Shown piece after piece: positions 11,139 through 23,522 of a stretch of 64,000 nt of DNA. Made by a program: the position numbers and the translations under genes. Source of the stretch: Sternotherus odoratus (Eukaryota; Chordata; Testudines; Kinosternidae); assembly GCA_032164245.1 (NCBI GenBank), contig JAVMKO010000003.1, positions 92,689,890 to 92,753,889 of the forward strand. The letters run 5' to 3'. The notes under the pieces are model-generated. The model saw only the letters and a list, made by a program, of their open reading frames with translations, had not been told where the DNA came from and ran no database searches. The stretch's first letter is position 1. Every line of letters starts with the position of its first letter.

Positions 11139-12584
11139 CTGAAAGTAGAACAATTATGATTAGACTTTATTCCAGATTGAGGGTGGGGGAAGGAGGGGAG
11201 AGAGTGGAAAGAGGCTCATCATGCTAAATCATTCAAGCTGACTAAATAATTAACTTTTGCTCATGATTTGTGTCAATCTGCATTAGGATGGTAACTGGGA
11301 TTTAATTAAACATACAGACCAATTTTTATTTAAATATTTTAAGAGATTCTGATAAGTTTAGGCCTTAACATATTTTGCATTACGGTATATTCAGATTTCA
11401 CTTTAAACCGGTTCATTTTTAAAAAGAAAAGCTTACTATGATTTAAATAAAAAATTAATTTGAATACAGAAATTATTGATTTTTATCCACCATACTTATG
11501 ACCTCATTAAGAGAGCAGAAATGTCAGCAGAGGCAATGGAAGTTCTTATTGAAGATAGTGGTGCCTTACATTTCAGAATGTGAATCTTTAGGTAGTGAAG
11601 TGCATCAAAAACTCCAGTAAAAATACATGCATGATGACTTATGCCACTTGTGAGAAATTTTGGCTAAACAGCTGTAAACAAGAAGCCCTGTAAGTAAAAT
11701 CCATCAACATAAACTCAGAAGGCTTTCTTTTTCCTGTATTTCACTGTGGAAAACGGCAAGGTCTAATATATTCAACAACTTGTACATGCAACTTTACAGC
11801 GTATGTATCTAGTTTATTCATTATGTGATATTTAGAAGTATTAACTGAGCCTGTGCTTTTTGATGGAGTGATGTATTTGCCCTCCTCCTGCTTACCGCAT
11901 CATCTGAAGATGGTAGAAAATCTTTAATCAGAAGGAAACTTGTAATCGATGACTGCAAAGTCTTTTTTGTTTTATTTTTGAAAGCTAATATGACAGCAAA
12001 ACTCTTTCTGAAACTCGCACCCCCAAAAATTGTACAGAAATGGAACACTTCAAGGAGAGAAATCAGCTAGGGTCTTCTCTTTATTCTTGACTGTTTGGTT
12101 TTTTTCACTTTTATCTGCTCTCATAAGAAGGACTTTGTGAAGCTAAATCCCAGCCTCTCTAGTATCATACAACTGACATTCTGCAAAAGAAACTTAGAGC
12201 TGTACTCCTCTGAATTCTTTAGTCTGGTCAATTCCTGCAGTATTTCTGTATGTCAGCTGTTGTCTACTAGGATTTTAGTAGACTGAATGGGATTACTTCT
12301 GGAAAGTACAATGGGTTGCCTAATGAAGTTATTCCCAAGGGGACGCATCCTTTTTGGCAGAGAGAAGCAACATTGCAAGGTCAAAATCAGACCTTGGGGA
12401 CTCAGTGGCAATAGAATGGGTTTAGTTTTGCCTGCTGCTAGCACTGGAGCACAGCACAATAGACAATATGCTCTCCTAGTGCATGCCATCCAGACTCTGA
12501 GAATTGAATATTATATAAAAAGGGCTTATGAGGACATCCTATTATGCAAATATCCTCACTGTTTGTTGATATTGCTGCCATGAG

Positions 12585-12655
12585 TGCAGGGGACTGGACT
12601 ACTAGATGACCTCTTGAGGTCTCTTCCAGTCCTAGGATTCCCTGATTATCTAGTA
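12585..12655 (+). mobile_element. CR1/L3-type LINE 3'-tail fragment
   Basis: The stretch containing actagatgacctcttgaggt and cttccagtcctaggattccc matches the conserved 3' tail shared by many amniote CR1 and L3 LINEs. The rest of the element is not identifiable. Confidence 0.6.
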
Positions 12656-12999
12656 AATAAGCAATATATCATTCAGTATTTTTGTACATACTAAAAGGTA
12701 CAGAGGTATGTATGTTCTGGTTTCCTGAGGTTTCCCAGTGCCCTATTGTCTGATCGTCCATGTGAGCTCCCTAGCCTAACAGGAAGGCATCTGAAATTAT
12801 TGTATTGTCAGGTGTGGGGGATGCTAGAAGATGATAGGGATACTGGCCTAATCCATGGGGGAAGCATTAGAAGGGATATATTTTAATTATAGTAAGACTT
12901 TTTACAGTCCAAGATCACATTATCATAAACAAACTAAAGAAATGCAGTCTAGATGAATTTAAGAGTCCAACTAGTTGAAAGCCCATACTGTCAATCGGG

Positions 13000-13430
13000 G
13001 AGAGCGTACCTAGTAAGATCCCACAGGGGTCAGTCTTGGGTCTAGTGCTATTCAGTATTTTCATTAATGACTTGGTTAATGGAGTGGAAAGTAGATCTAT
13101 AAAATCTGGTGATGACACCAAGCTGGGAGGAGATGCAAACACTTTGGAGGACAGATTCAGATTTCAAAATGACCTTGACAAAGTGGAAAACTGGTCTGAA
13201 TGCAACAAAATGAATATCAAGAAAGACAAGTGCAAAGTGTGTATCTTACGAAGGAAAAATTACATGCACAACTTCAAAATGGGGAATAATTGGGTAGGTG
13301 GTAGTACTACTGAAAAAAGATCTGGGTTAGAGTGGATGACAAATTGACTGAAAGTCAACAACATGCGGCAGTTGCAAAAATATTTCATCATCGTCCATGG
13401 GAATTTAATGATATGACTTATTTCCATTCA
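13000..13430 (+). mobile_element. CR1-type LINE reverse-transcriptase fragment
   Basis: An open frame (13036-13347) reads SIFINDLVNG, then SGDDTKLGGDANTLEDRF and NDLDKVENWSECNKMN. These match the CR1 RT region around its FADDTKL motif, here changed to SGDDTKL. It is decayed and truncated on both sides. Confidence 0.8.
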
Positions 13431-13776
13431 TGAAACAGATGAAAGAGATGTGGCCAAATTCTAGTCTATCAAGTTGAGTGTTTACATTGGGTTTAGCATG
13501 CATTTTAGAGATTGCTTAAATTAAAACATGTTTTAACTGTCTCTCCTCCAAGATCTAAGAAATTTGTCTTAAACAATGAGTAGTTAAGATGCTGGAGTGA
13601 AAACTAGATTACTTGGTGGCTAGGTATGTCCATACACTGGTATTTGAGTTGAAAGGGGAGATGTGCAATATTTGTAATACAGTGTATATGCAGAATGCCC
13701 AATCATAAAGTTGCAAAATAAAATGCACATTCTTTCTGCAATGTTCACTAAAAGTATCAGTGTAATAAAATACATA

Positions 13777-13777
13777 A

Positions 13778-13808
<31 letters not shown>
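13777..13808. repeat. (GA)n microsatellite
   Basis: This is a run of GA dinucleotides with one interruption (gagagaaagagagagag). Confidence 0.9.
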
Positions 13809-14092
13809 CCTTTACACATCAGTGCTGTGCAATCACTAACTAGTAAATATTCACAATAGTGACATAAGAGAGGGAAGTATTATTACCCCTATTTTATAGA
13901 TGGGGAAAATGAGGCAGTGTAGTTAAATGACTTGTCCATGTTTATACAATGAGCGAGTGGCAAAGCAAGGATTAATACACATGAATTCCTGATGCTGAAC
14001 CTGTGATCGTTCCTCTTGATTACACTTCTTCACTATGCCATAACAGTTACTGTGTGTGGGTTTGTGCCTACTCATTCAGCACGTGCACTTAC

Positions 14093-14287
14093 TTTCAGTA
14101 AGAAGGTGAGCTGTTTCTTCTGTTCCTCAAGACGAATGGTGGCTAATTTCCAACGCTCCTGAATTTCTGTGAGTTCTGTCTGCAGGGCTGCTTCAGCTCC
14201 ACTATCAGCAGAGAGAAGGAGCTGCTTCCCAGCTTCCACAGTTAAAATGTAGCTCCCTTGTTGCCGTAGGAGGACTTTCTCTCTAAG
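14093..14287 (-). CDS. SYNE1: SYNE1 spectrin-rod exon (LREKVLLRQ...TFLLK)
   Basis: This is 195 nt, 65 codons, phase 0 to 0. It begins LREKVLLRQQGSYILTVEAG, continues KQLLLSADSGAEAALQTELT, then EIQERWKLATIRLEEQKKQL and TFLLK. The acceptor is tttgcag|CTTAGA and the donor CTGAAA|gtaagt, a strong consensus. Confidence 0.97.
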
Positions 14288-15148
14288 CTGCAAAGAGCCA
14301 ATAATCTGATAGCATCTTGTTTTTAATCCCAGTGAGTTATTTCACGTAAGTGACCCTAAAGCCAGGATTGGTAAAATACATTTTTCATTGCTACATGAGA
14401 GACCTTAGCTTAGATACAATGGGTTGCTACCCAAATGCATAAAGCTACCATTTTACAGTTCAACCAGTAAGTCATTAGACAGAAGGTTTCCTCTCTTCAT
14501 CCCCACTGCACACAGAGATTTTGAGGGTGATAGGGATGAGAAAACTGACTCCCCCCACTCCTAGTAGTTCAGAAACTCTGCAAGGGGGAAGCTCTTTTCT
14601 TCTGACTTCTCTTGTGAAGAGCACAGCAGGCACATATGTGCATCAGCACTGCTATTTTCAGCCCTGCAAATTCCAAGCCAATTAGTGGATTTGTCTGACT
14701 TTTCACAAAGATGGACAGCATGAGAGATCAAGGTCTTCTAAACATTATCTTAGCTCTGGTGTGCCTTTAAGACCAAAGACTAATTAAAACAAACATATAT
14801 GAGCACATACAAACTTCACTGGGAGGTCAGTTATGAGTCAAGGAAATAAACAGGTAAGTGGGTGAAAGGAAATCCTCAGCTGTTGCTTGCACAGTCTTCA
14901 TTAAACACTATGTCACTGGGATTTCTTTAGAGCTATAAATCCAGCTTTCATTCTTTCTGAGGCATGCTACTAGTCTGTTCTCTACTCTGAAAAACAACTA
15001 TGTCCGATATTTCTATTGCTGGACTCCACTGACCTTTGTCTATTGTAGTTAATTTGATTGTAGCACACTTTTAAGATAAACAAAACCTCTTTCAACTAAA
15101 CACTAAGCATACAAGAAAAAGACTATACACAAGTTTTTTTTAACATAC
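14288..15148 (-). other. SYNE1 intron, 0.9 kb
   Basis: No exon or mobile element is recognised here. Confidence 0.7.
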
Positions 15149-15383
15149 CTGGGCTTCATCCAGCAGGGCTCTGGCTTGCTGCAGTGGAATAGGAACACCA
15201 CCCAGTCCACTCACTGGCTGATAGGACACTTCCACCAGCCATTTGCGTAGTTTCTCGGCCATCTCTCTGTAACGCTGCCATTGGCGGATCTGGCTATCAA
15301 TGATTCCCTTCCTCTGCTGTGCCCTGCGAATCACTCCTTGCCATTGATTACTGAGCAGTGTCAGTTTCAGATTGAACTCATCC
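15149..15383 (-). CDS. SYNE1: SYNE1 spectrin-rod exon ((R)DEFNLKL...ALLDEAQ)
   Basis: This is 235 nt, the longest exon here, phase 2 to 0. After completing an Arg codon it reads DEFNLKLTLLSNQWQGVIRR, AQQRKGIIDSQIRQWQRYRE, MAEKLRKWLVEVSYQPVSGL and GGVPIPLQQARALLDEAQ. The acceptor is caaattag|GGATGAG and the donor GCCCAG|gtatgt. The IRQWQRYREM and LRKWLVEV motifs are strongly conserved nesprin-1. Confidence 0.97.
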
Positions 15384-16067
15384 CTAATTTGAGAATAAAA
15401 AAACAATGCAAACCTGGGGTAAGAACTGTATCTTTGATCCATTTCTTTAATAAATGAAAAGGTATGTTTTCTGACAGCGATCTATAAAGTCCCAATAGAA
15501 AGGGATGCACTACTCGTTCACATGGCAGCAAACATTCAACTGGGATCTAAAGCTACCACATTTCAGGACAATAGCCAGCACCAAAAGGCTGCAATTCTCT
15601 TCTCAAGGAAAACACCGTAATCCAAAATAAAATCTTTGTAAAAATTATTGGCAAACCCAATGAAAGTTCAAAATCCTCTTTTAGAGAAATGTAGGTATGA
15701 AAGACACTTATCACTGATCTCAAAGTAGGGAACAAACATTAACATTTGTACTGGGAGAGGGATTTATAGCAAGTCCTGATGCATACAGTATAGTTTGGAT
15801 AAGACGGGCATCTCTACAGCAAAAGGGTTCCAGATATATTAGTGGTGTGTGTTGATTTTTACTTGTTTCATCATTAAAATTTAACTCTCCTGGCCACATG
15901 CTGATTCTCACTCTATCCCACCTGTGCTGCTCTGGTGGTGCAAAGAGGGTAGAAAGCTGATATGAAGAGTCAGTGGCAGTTGGCCAGGGATAGTGTAATT
16001 CCCAAAGGTGTAGCTGGCTGTACACCACCCATTGCTGGCCCCCCTTGGCATAGGGGGCATTTTGGAG

Positions 16068-16202
16068 CAACGGTCCCTCTAATTTTTGACAGGCCGTGTC
16101 CACAAAAAATTTCTTCTGTAAAATTTTTTGTGCACGCGGTGTTTCGCCATGTGCACGGGGTTTAGGATCTGTGCGCATGTGCACAGCTTAGAGGGAACAG
16201 TG
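16068..16202. mobile_element. hAT-type MITE, 135 bp
   Basis: The ends CAACGGTCCCTCTAA and (inverse) TTAGAGGGAACAGTG form the terminal inverted repeats. A perfect 8-bp target duplication, ttttggag, lies at 16060-16067 and 16203-16210. There is no coding capacity. Confidence 0.88.
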
Positions 16203-16417
16203 TTTTGGAGGCATGTCATTGTGGAAGGTGACAGGGACTATGTTCATTCTAGTCTGCAGAAACCGCTTCGGCGCTACTCTGTTCCCAAAAATGGCAAGTT
16301 GGAGGAGGAAATGAGAATATTTTACATTAAAAACCCCAGTATCGTGCTGACACAGCATTGTATTACCAAGATATGGCCAATCAGTACTTTACTTAGATCT
16401 TCTGTAAAAGCAATGGG

Positions 16418-16506
16418 GAGTCCCAGTAGCAAATTGAAGACTAACAGATTTATTTGGGCATAAGCTTTTGTGGGTAAAAAACCCCCCACTTCTTCGGATG
16501 CATGGA
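16418..16506 (-). mobile_element. Penelope-like element 3' tail
   Basis: The stretch gactaacagatttatttggg, gcataagcttttgtgggt and cccacttcttcggatgcatg is the inverse of the tail ending the Penelope copy at 37137-38285. It is a 5'-truncated insertion on the minus strand. Confidence 0.75.
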
Positions 16507-16705
16507 GTGAAAATTACATGGCTATCTCTCTGATACTTTACATCTTCTGTGACTTCCACCTACTCTCTGCCTGTTTGGCTTTATGTAATGTTCTCCTCAA
16601 TGTTGGCACCAAATTCCTTCTTTTCTGTTTGGCAATTACCTAGCACATAGCATGAGTTACCACAAATAAATAAATAAATAAACAAACAAGCACACAAGTG
16701 TCTAC

Positions 16706-16800
16706 CTGTCATCCACCTGTCCTTGCTCTAGTAGGTGCTGCCCATCACTGATGATTGAATGTAAAATCTGCTGGCGACTGAACATCTCTGCCTGGAACAG
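16706..16800 (-). CDS. SYNE1: SYNE1 small rod exon (LFQAEMFSR...GQVDD(R))
   Basis: This is 95 nt, the shortest exon here, phase 0 to 2. It reads LFQAEMFSRQQILHSIISDG, then QHLLEQGQVDD, then AG of Arg. The acceptor is ataatag|CTGTTC and the donor GACAG|gtagac. It is a bridging exon within one spectrin repeat. Confidence 0.95.
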
Positions 16801-18404
16801 CTATTATAAAAGAGACAGAGGTGCTATCAACTTCAATGAGAATGGGATTAAACCATCAGTTTTGGAGAGGAGGAGGAGGGAGGAGTAATTATTCTTCCCA
16901 GGAATGGACTATTTTTTACTGTACATAAAAGCTAAACAAGTTCAACAGAACCTAGGGTCTAGGCATCCTTTGGAGATAATACTGTGATTGACAGTATGTG
17001 TTAAATACAAGCTGTATGAGGAATTTAGAGTCTTGTGGTTCAGGAGTATTTGTGCACTTCTCATTTTCTGAAATGTTTTTAAATATAAATATGTTATAGT
17101 TCTTTGCTTTGTGAAGTCAGATATCTCCATGCAGAATTTTTGAACCAAAACTTTGTACAAACTTAGCAACACTGTAAGACAATATTACGTTGCTGATAAA
17201 CCCTCTGACAGAAGCACACAGCTGCATGGTGACACTAAAAATGCATTAGCTACTTTTTAATTTTTACACTAATCAAATTAAAATTTTGGATTTTTAAAAG
17301 ATTTTAGCAGAAATGCTAGGCCAGATCTTCAGCTGGAGTGAATCATCATAACTCTGCTTAAGTTAATGGAGTAGTGCTGATTTACATCAGCTGAGCATAA
17401 GGGTCCATTGTATGATTATTTAAAAATATATTTTTCAGAAGGACCCAAGGAGAAAAAAGACAAGGTAGTATTGTCAGAAGTGCCTAACTGATTTAGAAGC
17501 CAAATCCCATTTTTAAAAGTAACTTGGGCACTTATAAGCCCTAAGTCTTAATCAACGTCTGGGCACATAAATACCTAAATTACTCTTGAAAATGTGTCTA
17601 GGCTCCTAAGTCACTTAGTTCCAGATTTTAAAAGGTATTTCAGTGCCTACTTCTCATGGAAGTTAGGTGCCTAAATATCTTCAAAAATCTGGGCCTTAAA
17701 TACTTTTGAATTATATATATCTTATAACTTTTCAATACAGATGAATGGTGCTTTCTGATATCCTTGCAGAATTTTTCTGACAGTATTTTTGGGGATAGGT
17801 AAGAATCTGAGGCAGAGAATGTTTTATGTTAAAACATATACATACGCGCGTGCGCACACCGTTTGTATGTTTAATCCATGTAAAAAAAAAACGAGTATCA
17901 ATTTTGTTACAAGTCGGTATGTGGGACAGAAAGGAGTTTATCACCTAATCTTGTTATTGCCAAAACAGGGCTGTGGGAATTTTAGAAAGGCAGCCAAGAA
18001 GCTAGTAGCCAATACATTTACAGACGTTCCCATCATCTCAGTCTCAGTCCAGGAAGCTAATTGGGTAGGACAGGGGGACAAGGATGGAGCAGGGGAGCAA
18101 TGGGAGCCAAGTGCATGCTGGGAGATTAAAAGATTGGGAATTGATGCAACAAACACTGCAGGTGAGGACAATAGGATGTAAAATGGAAGAAACAACCCTG
18201 TGAAATTACAAGATGCTTGAAAACTTGATTTTTATGTACAGAAAATATATATGGGCCACAGATTGCACACCATTGGGCTATATTTTTATATATCAACATG
18301 CTTAAATTATTAAGGTACAATATTCTCAGTGAGGATATAAGAGAGGTAGCCTATTTCAGGGTGAAATAAAATGTCTCTCCATAAGTCTGTTTGTTATAAC
18401 TTGC
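16801..18404 (-). other. SYNE1 intron, 1.6 kb
   Basis: A low-complexity MITE-like stretch (about 17470-17700) repeats variants of ttaggtgcctaaatatcttc and aaaatctgggcc in both orientations. Another palindrome-like unit lies at about 17320-17405 (ggccagatcttcagctggag). No exon is seen. Confidence 0.6.
17470..17700. repeat. MITE-like repeat with scattered taggtgcctaa units
   Basis: Degenerate direct and inverted copies of gtgcctaa and ttaggtgcct alternate through this stretch, ending aatctgggcctta. This is typical of an old palindromic MITE, but no target duplication is clear. Confidence 0.5.
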
Positions 18405-18552
18405 CTCGTGTGCCCTCTGTTGCTCCAATAAACTCTGGTAGTTTCCTGAAATCTCTGCAGCCAGTTTCTGCTCAGTCTGAACCAGAAATTCCATCCAACT
18501 CTCACATTTCTCCAAAAAGGTCTGGTGTTGCAGCAAGAAAGACTGCAGCTTA
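18405..18552 (-). CDS. SYNE1: SYNE1 spectrin-rod exon with GC donor ((S)KLQSFLL...QQRAHE)
   Basis: This is 148 nt, phase 2 to 0. After a Ser codon completed by T it reads KLQSFLLQHQTFLEKCESWM, EFLVQTEQKLAAEISGNYQS and LLEQQRAHE. The acceptor is ttttag|TAAGCTG. The donor is CACGAG|gcaagt: the intron starts GC, and no GT site fits the phase or the homology boundary with the next exon (LFQAEMFSR). GAG|GCAAGT matches the known strong GC-donor consensus. Confidence 0.96.
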
Positions 18553-18894
18553 CTAAAAAGATGAAAGGTCAATTCATTACTACCTCCAGCTCATACCAAA
18601 TAAAATGACAGTGGTTTTCCAGGGAGCCATTATAATTCTGGCTCCAATAGCTTTTCCATCCCAAACCCACATGCTGCCTTATCCTAGGAGATTGTTTGAT
18701 GTGTAGCCCTTTTGTCCTCCGACCCTTTTTGCCCATTTGTTTAGTCTACATGTAAACAAAAATAGTATAATTTAAAATGTCAACTTGCCTTTATAAACAG
18801 ACAATCACCATAACTTTTCTTTTGGTAGAATCCCCTTTGTCTCTTAGCTCAATATATTAGAAGCACAAGCTCATTACTACTTTATAACAATGCT

Positions 18895-19185
18895 TGAGGT
18901 CATGTCTACACTTAAAAGGGTTTGCCAGTAGAGATCTACCAGTAGAGCTATAACTCCCCAGTGGAGAAATAGCACACACTGGTAAAAAAAGTTCTGATGC
19001 TATAACTTAAACCAAGTCCATTAATGGAAACCCAAAATAGAATAAGTGCATCTATACTAACTGTTTTGGGGGTTTTTTGCCAGGAGAATGGGCCAGTATA
19101 CCAATATTGCTTAGGTGGGTGATTTTTCACACTCCAAATCTACATAACTGTGCTGACAAAACATTTAAGTGTAGACGAAACCCTA
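18895..19185. mobile_element. MITE-like element with gtctacac / gtgtagac ends
   Basis: The left end, aggtcatgtctacacttaa, and the right end, ttaagtgtagacgaaaccct, form inverted repeats. The family resembles the units at 53095 and 52330 and is widespread in turtle introns. The target duplication is not clear. Confidence 0.6.
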
Positions 19186-19599
19186 ATTGTGATCCCAAAG
19201 GAGAGTAGCATCAGTTAATACAATGTCGGTAACATAAAAAGGCCTGATCTACATTTAAGTTTTACTGGCACAGCCACATTGGTTGGGGATGTGATTTTAT
19301 TTTTTACCAACATAAATATAATGGCAAAAGCCCTGGTGTACACGCAGTGATACTGGAATAACTATATTTATGTCAGCATAGTTTAGGGTTTCAGAGAAAA
19401 GTGTAAGAGCTTTTATACTGATATAACTATATCCACATATGAGTCTTTTGCCAATGTAGCTATATTCAGGAAGACATGGACTTTAAAAAGCCTGCTCCTA
19501 AGTGAACAGAGGAGCTAGTGAACAGGAGCAGCTCACAGGGGAGTTTTGCGAGGGAGTTTAAGATACATGTAACGTTCCTCAAACTTCTTTAAACTTAAG

Positions 19600-19600
<1 letters not shown>

Positions 19601-19647
<47 letters not shown>
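19601..19647. repeat. (CA)n microsatellite
   Basis: This is an uninterrupted run of about 23 CA units. Confidence 0.95.
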
Positions 19648-19649
<2 letters not shown>

Positions 19650-19659
19650 CCCCCTGATA

Positions 19660-22600
19660 AAAACAAAACCCCCAACAAAGGAACTAAGTTCAGGAGTAAA
19701 AAGAGAATGCAGGCAGAAGTCCAGCAACAGAGTGGGGGCTATCCATTTTATTGCTCTCAGTGCCTCATGTATGATTACCTGCCCTATGGGTGGGTGGCAT
19801 ATGTATACATTAGATGCAAGGAGGTCCTTTGGAGACCAGGGTGGCTGAGTTGGAGGAGCTAAGGGAGACAGTGGTACATAAATGAGACTTTCCAGGACAC
19901 AGTAGAACAGTCCCACCTTCTGTCTGACAGCCTCTGTGCTGTTGAGGATGAAAGACTCAGGGAAGGAGAACAACCAATTAGAGCAGAGGAAAACAATCCC
20001 ATAGTTGGGACCCTCCTTCCAGATGATGCTGTGGTTTCCCTTTGCACTGAGGATACCTCTCTGGGGGAAGGAACTCCAGTTATTATGAAGAGACAGGTAT
20101 TAGTAATGGGTGATTTGATCATTAGAAACATAGATAGCTGGATTTGCAAGGAATTGAGACATCTAGATAGACTTATGTGTAGTGCTGGGGAAGAGTCAGT
20201 GGTCGTGGTATGAATAACATAGGGAAGGATAGCAGTTGTTAAACTAAGGGGTGGGGGAAGGCTGACAGGTGAGAAGGAGCACGTGATTTGGATGGAGACA
20301 TCCCTTAGGGGAGAATCTACTAATGGAGACTCTCTAGGGCCTAGTAAGGAGGAGAGGATGGAAGACGATAAAATACAGGTAGGATCTGATGAGAAACAGT
20401 CAAATGAAAAAAAGTTCCACTCAATGTAATGGCAGACAGCTGAAAAGTGAGAAACTTTTAAAGTGCTCATATATAAATTCTGTAAGTCTAAATAATAAGA
20501 TGGATGAACTAGAGTGACTCATATTAAATGAGGATACTGATAAAATAGACATCACAGAAACTTGATGGAATGAAGCCAATCAACAGGACACAGCAATATC
20601 AGGGTACAAAATATATCAGAAGGACAGAACAGGTCTTGCTGGTGAGGGGGTGGCACTACACGTGAAAGAAAGCGTAGAATCAAATGAAGTAAAAATCTTA
20701 AATGAACCAAACTGTACCATAGAATCTCTATGAACAGTAACTCCATGCTCAAAGAAGAATATAGCAGTAGGGATATACTACCGATCACCTGACCAGGATG
20801 GGGATAGTGACCCTGAAATGCTTAGGGAGATTAGAGCAGTTATTATAATAAAAAACTCAATAATAATGGGGGATTTCAACTGTCCCTGTATTGACTGGTA
20901 CATGTCACCTCAGGATGGGAGGAAGAGATGAAGTTTCTTAGCACCTTAAATGACGGCTTCTTGGAGCAGCTAGTCTTGGAATCCACAACAACAGAGACAA
21001 TTCTTGATTTAGTCCAAAGTGGAAAAATAGGATCAGGGCCAAGAGGTGTTTATGGCTGGACCCTTTCGTAATAGGGACCACAATAGAATTAAATTTAACA
21101 TCCCTGTGGCGGGGAAAGAACCACAGGGGTCCAACGCTGCAGCATTTAATAGGAATGACACAAAAATGAGGAGGTTAGTTAAACTAAAATTAAAAAGGTA
21201 CAGCACCAAAAGTAAACACCCTGCAAGCTGCATGGACGCGTTTGAAAGACACTATATAATAGAGGATCAACTTAAATGTATACCCCAAATTTAAAAAAAA
21301 CAGTAAGAGAACCAAAAAAGAGCCACCATGGCTAAACAACACAGTAAAAGAAGCAGTGAGAGTCAACAAGTCATCCTTTAAACAGCGGAAGTTAAATCCT
21401 AATGAGGAAAATAGAAAGGGGCATAAACTCTGGTAAATGAATTGTACAAATATAATTAGGAAGGCCAAAAAAGAATTTGAAGAACAGCTAGCCAAAGACA
21501 CAAATAATAATAATAATATTTTTTTAAGTACATCAGAAGCAAGAAGTCTGCTAAATAACCAGTGGGGCCCTTGGACAATTGAGATGCTAAAGGATTATTC
21601 ACGGACTATAAGGCCATTGCGGAGAAACTAAATTAATTCTTTGCATCACTCTTCATGTTTGAGAATGTGAGAGAGATTCCCAAACCTGAGCCATTCTTTT
21701 TATGTCCCAGACTGAGGTATCATTCGAGGTGGTTTTGGAACAAATTGATAAATTTAACAGTAATAAGTCACCGGGGCCAGATGGTATCACCCAAGAGTTC
21801 TGAAGGAACTCAAATGTGAAACTGCAGGTCTACGAACTGTAGTCTGTAACCTATCATTTAAATCTGCTGCTGTACCAAATGACTAGAGGATAGCTAATGT
21901 GATGCCAATATTTAAAAAGGACTCCAGAGGTAACCCTGACAATTAGAGGTCAGCATGCCTGACTTCAGTACTAGGCAAACCGGTTGGCTATAGTAAAGAA
22001 CAAAACTGTCAGACACATTGAACATAATTTGTCCAGGAATAGTCAACATGGTTTTTGTAAAGGGAAATTATGTCTCAGCAATCTACTAGAATTCTTTCAG
22101 GGGGTCAACAAGCACGTGGACAAGGGAGATCCAGTGGACAGAGTGTATTTAGATTTTCAGAAAGCCTTTGACAAGGTCTCTCGCCAAAGGCTATTAGGCA
22201 AAGTAAGCTGTCTTCGGATAAGAGGGAAGATACTCGCATGGATTGGTAACTGGTTAAAAGATAGAAATAAAGGGTAGGAATAAATGTCAGTTTTCAGAAT
22301 GGAGAGAGATAAATAATGGTGTTCCCCTCAGGGGTCTGTACTGGGACCAGTCCTATTCAACTTCTTCATAAATGATCTGGAAAAAGGGGTAGACAGTGAG
22401 GTGGCAAAATTTGCAGATGATATAGAACTACTCAAGACAGTTAAATCCCTGGCAGGCAGCAAAAAGCTACAAAAGAATCTCTCAAAATTGTCTGAGTGAG
22501 CAAAAAATCGCAGATGAAATTCAATTTTGATAAATGCAAAGTAATGCACATTGGAAAACAGAACCCCAACTATACATACAAAATGATGGAATCTAAATTA

Positions 22601-23390
22601 GCTATTCCCACTCAAGAAAGAGATCTTGGAATCATTGTGGATAGTTCTCTGAAAACATCCACTCCATGTGCAGCGGCAGTCAAAGCAAACAGAATGTGGG
22701 GAATCATTAAGAACGGGATAGATAGTAAGACCGAAAATATCATATTGATGCTATGTAAATCCATGGTACATCCATATCTTGAATATTGCATGGAGATGTG
22801 GTTGCCCCATCTCAAAAAAGAGCAACAAAAATTATTAGGGATATTGAGCATCTGTCATATGAGGGGAGATTAATAAGATTGGGTCTTTTCAGGTTGGAAT
22901 AAAGATGGCTACGGGAGGATATGATAGAGGTCTATAAAATCATGATTGGTGTGCAAAAAGTAAAAAGAGGGAAGCATTATTTATTCCTTCTCGTAACACA
23001 AGAACTCGGGGTCACCAAATGAAATTAATAGGCAGCAGGTTTAAAAACAAACAAAAGGAAGCATTTTTTCACACAACGCACAGTCAACCTGTGGAATTCC
23101 TTGCCAGAGGATGTTGTGCAGGCCAGGACTATAACAGGGTTCAAAAAAGAACTAGATAAATTCATGGAGGATAAATCCATCAATGGCTATTAGCCAGGAT
23201 GGGCAGGGATAGCATCCCTAGCCTCTATTTGCAAGAAGCTGGGAATGGGTGACAGGGGATGGATTACTTGGTGATTATCTGTTTTGTTCATTCTCTCCTG
23301 GGCACCTGGCATTGACCACTGTCCAAAGATGGGATACTGGGCTAGATGGACCTTTGGTCTGATCCAGTATAGCCATTCTTATGTTCTTAT
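19660..23390 (+). mobile_element. CR1 LINE, near full-length, decayed
   Basis: The order of parts is that of CR1. ORF1-like sequence covers about 19700-20220. An AP-endonuclease region contains GDFN at 20869-20880 after YRSPDQDGDSDPEM. Reverse transcriptase fragments include YLDFQKAFDKVSRQRLL (22147-22197), FADD at 22410-22421, and DKCKVMHIGKQNPNYTYKM. Beyond these, VHPYLEYCMEMWLPHLKKEQ precedes a 3' UTR that ends in the CR1 tail repeat attcttatgttcttat near 23390. Many stops and frameshifts show it is inactive. The 5' limit is uncertain and may reach about 19490. Confidence 0.92.
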
Positions 23391-23522
23391 TGGTTTTGCT
23401 ATATCAGCAAAAATTCACATAGTGCAGGCAAAGCCAAAATTTCACATGCCATGCATTAAACTGTCTTTTCCAGCTCAGAATGACTAACAGAGAGTAATAC
23501 ATGTCCTTCTAGCTGACCCGAC

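Larger units (their letters stand above)
11139..14092 (-). other. SYNE1 intron, 3.0 kb, with CR1 remnants
   Basis: This intron holds a CR1/L3-type 3' tail (about 12585-12650), a CR1 reverse-transcriptase remnant (about 13000-13430) and a (GA)n tract (13777-13808). About 11200-12250 shows no recognisable feature. Confidence 0.7.
15384..16705 (-). other. SYNE1 intron, 1.3 kb
   Basis: This intron contains a hAT-type MITE (16068-16202), a Penelope 3' tail (16418-16506) and an (AAAT)n/(AAAC)n tract at about 16666-16688. Confidence 0.75.
18553..23522 (-). other. SYNE1 intron, 5.0 kb, largely a CR1 LINE
   Basis: This intron holds MITE-like units (18895-19185 and about 19240-19470), a (CA)n tract (19601-19647) and a CR1 on the plus strand (about 19660-23390). 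No SYNE1 exon is missing between its flanks, since both junction peptides join in phase. Confidence 0.8.

Noticed and set aside
15720..16184. 154-codon minus-strand open frame
   Set aside because: It spans intron and a hAT MITE, and SYNE1 exons on either side join in phase without it.
19859..20470. 203-codon minus-strand open frame
   Set aside because: It lies antisense within CR1 ORF1/ORF2 and has no recognisable protein similarity.
20900..22880. Open frames with reverse-transcriptase peptides as host genes
   Set aside because: They are pieces of one decayed CR1 element in different frames.
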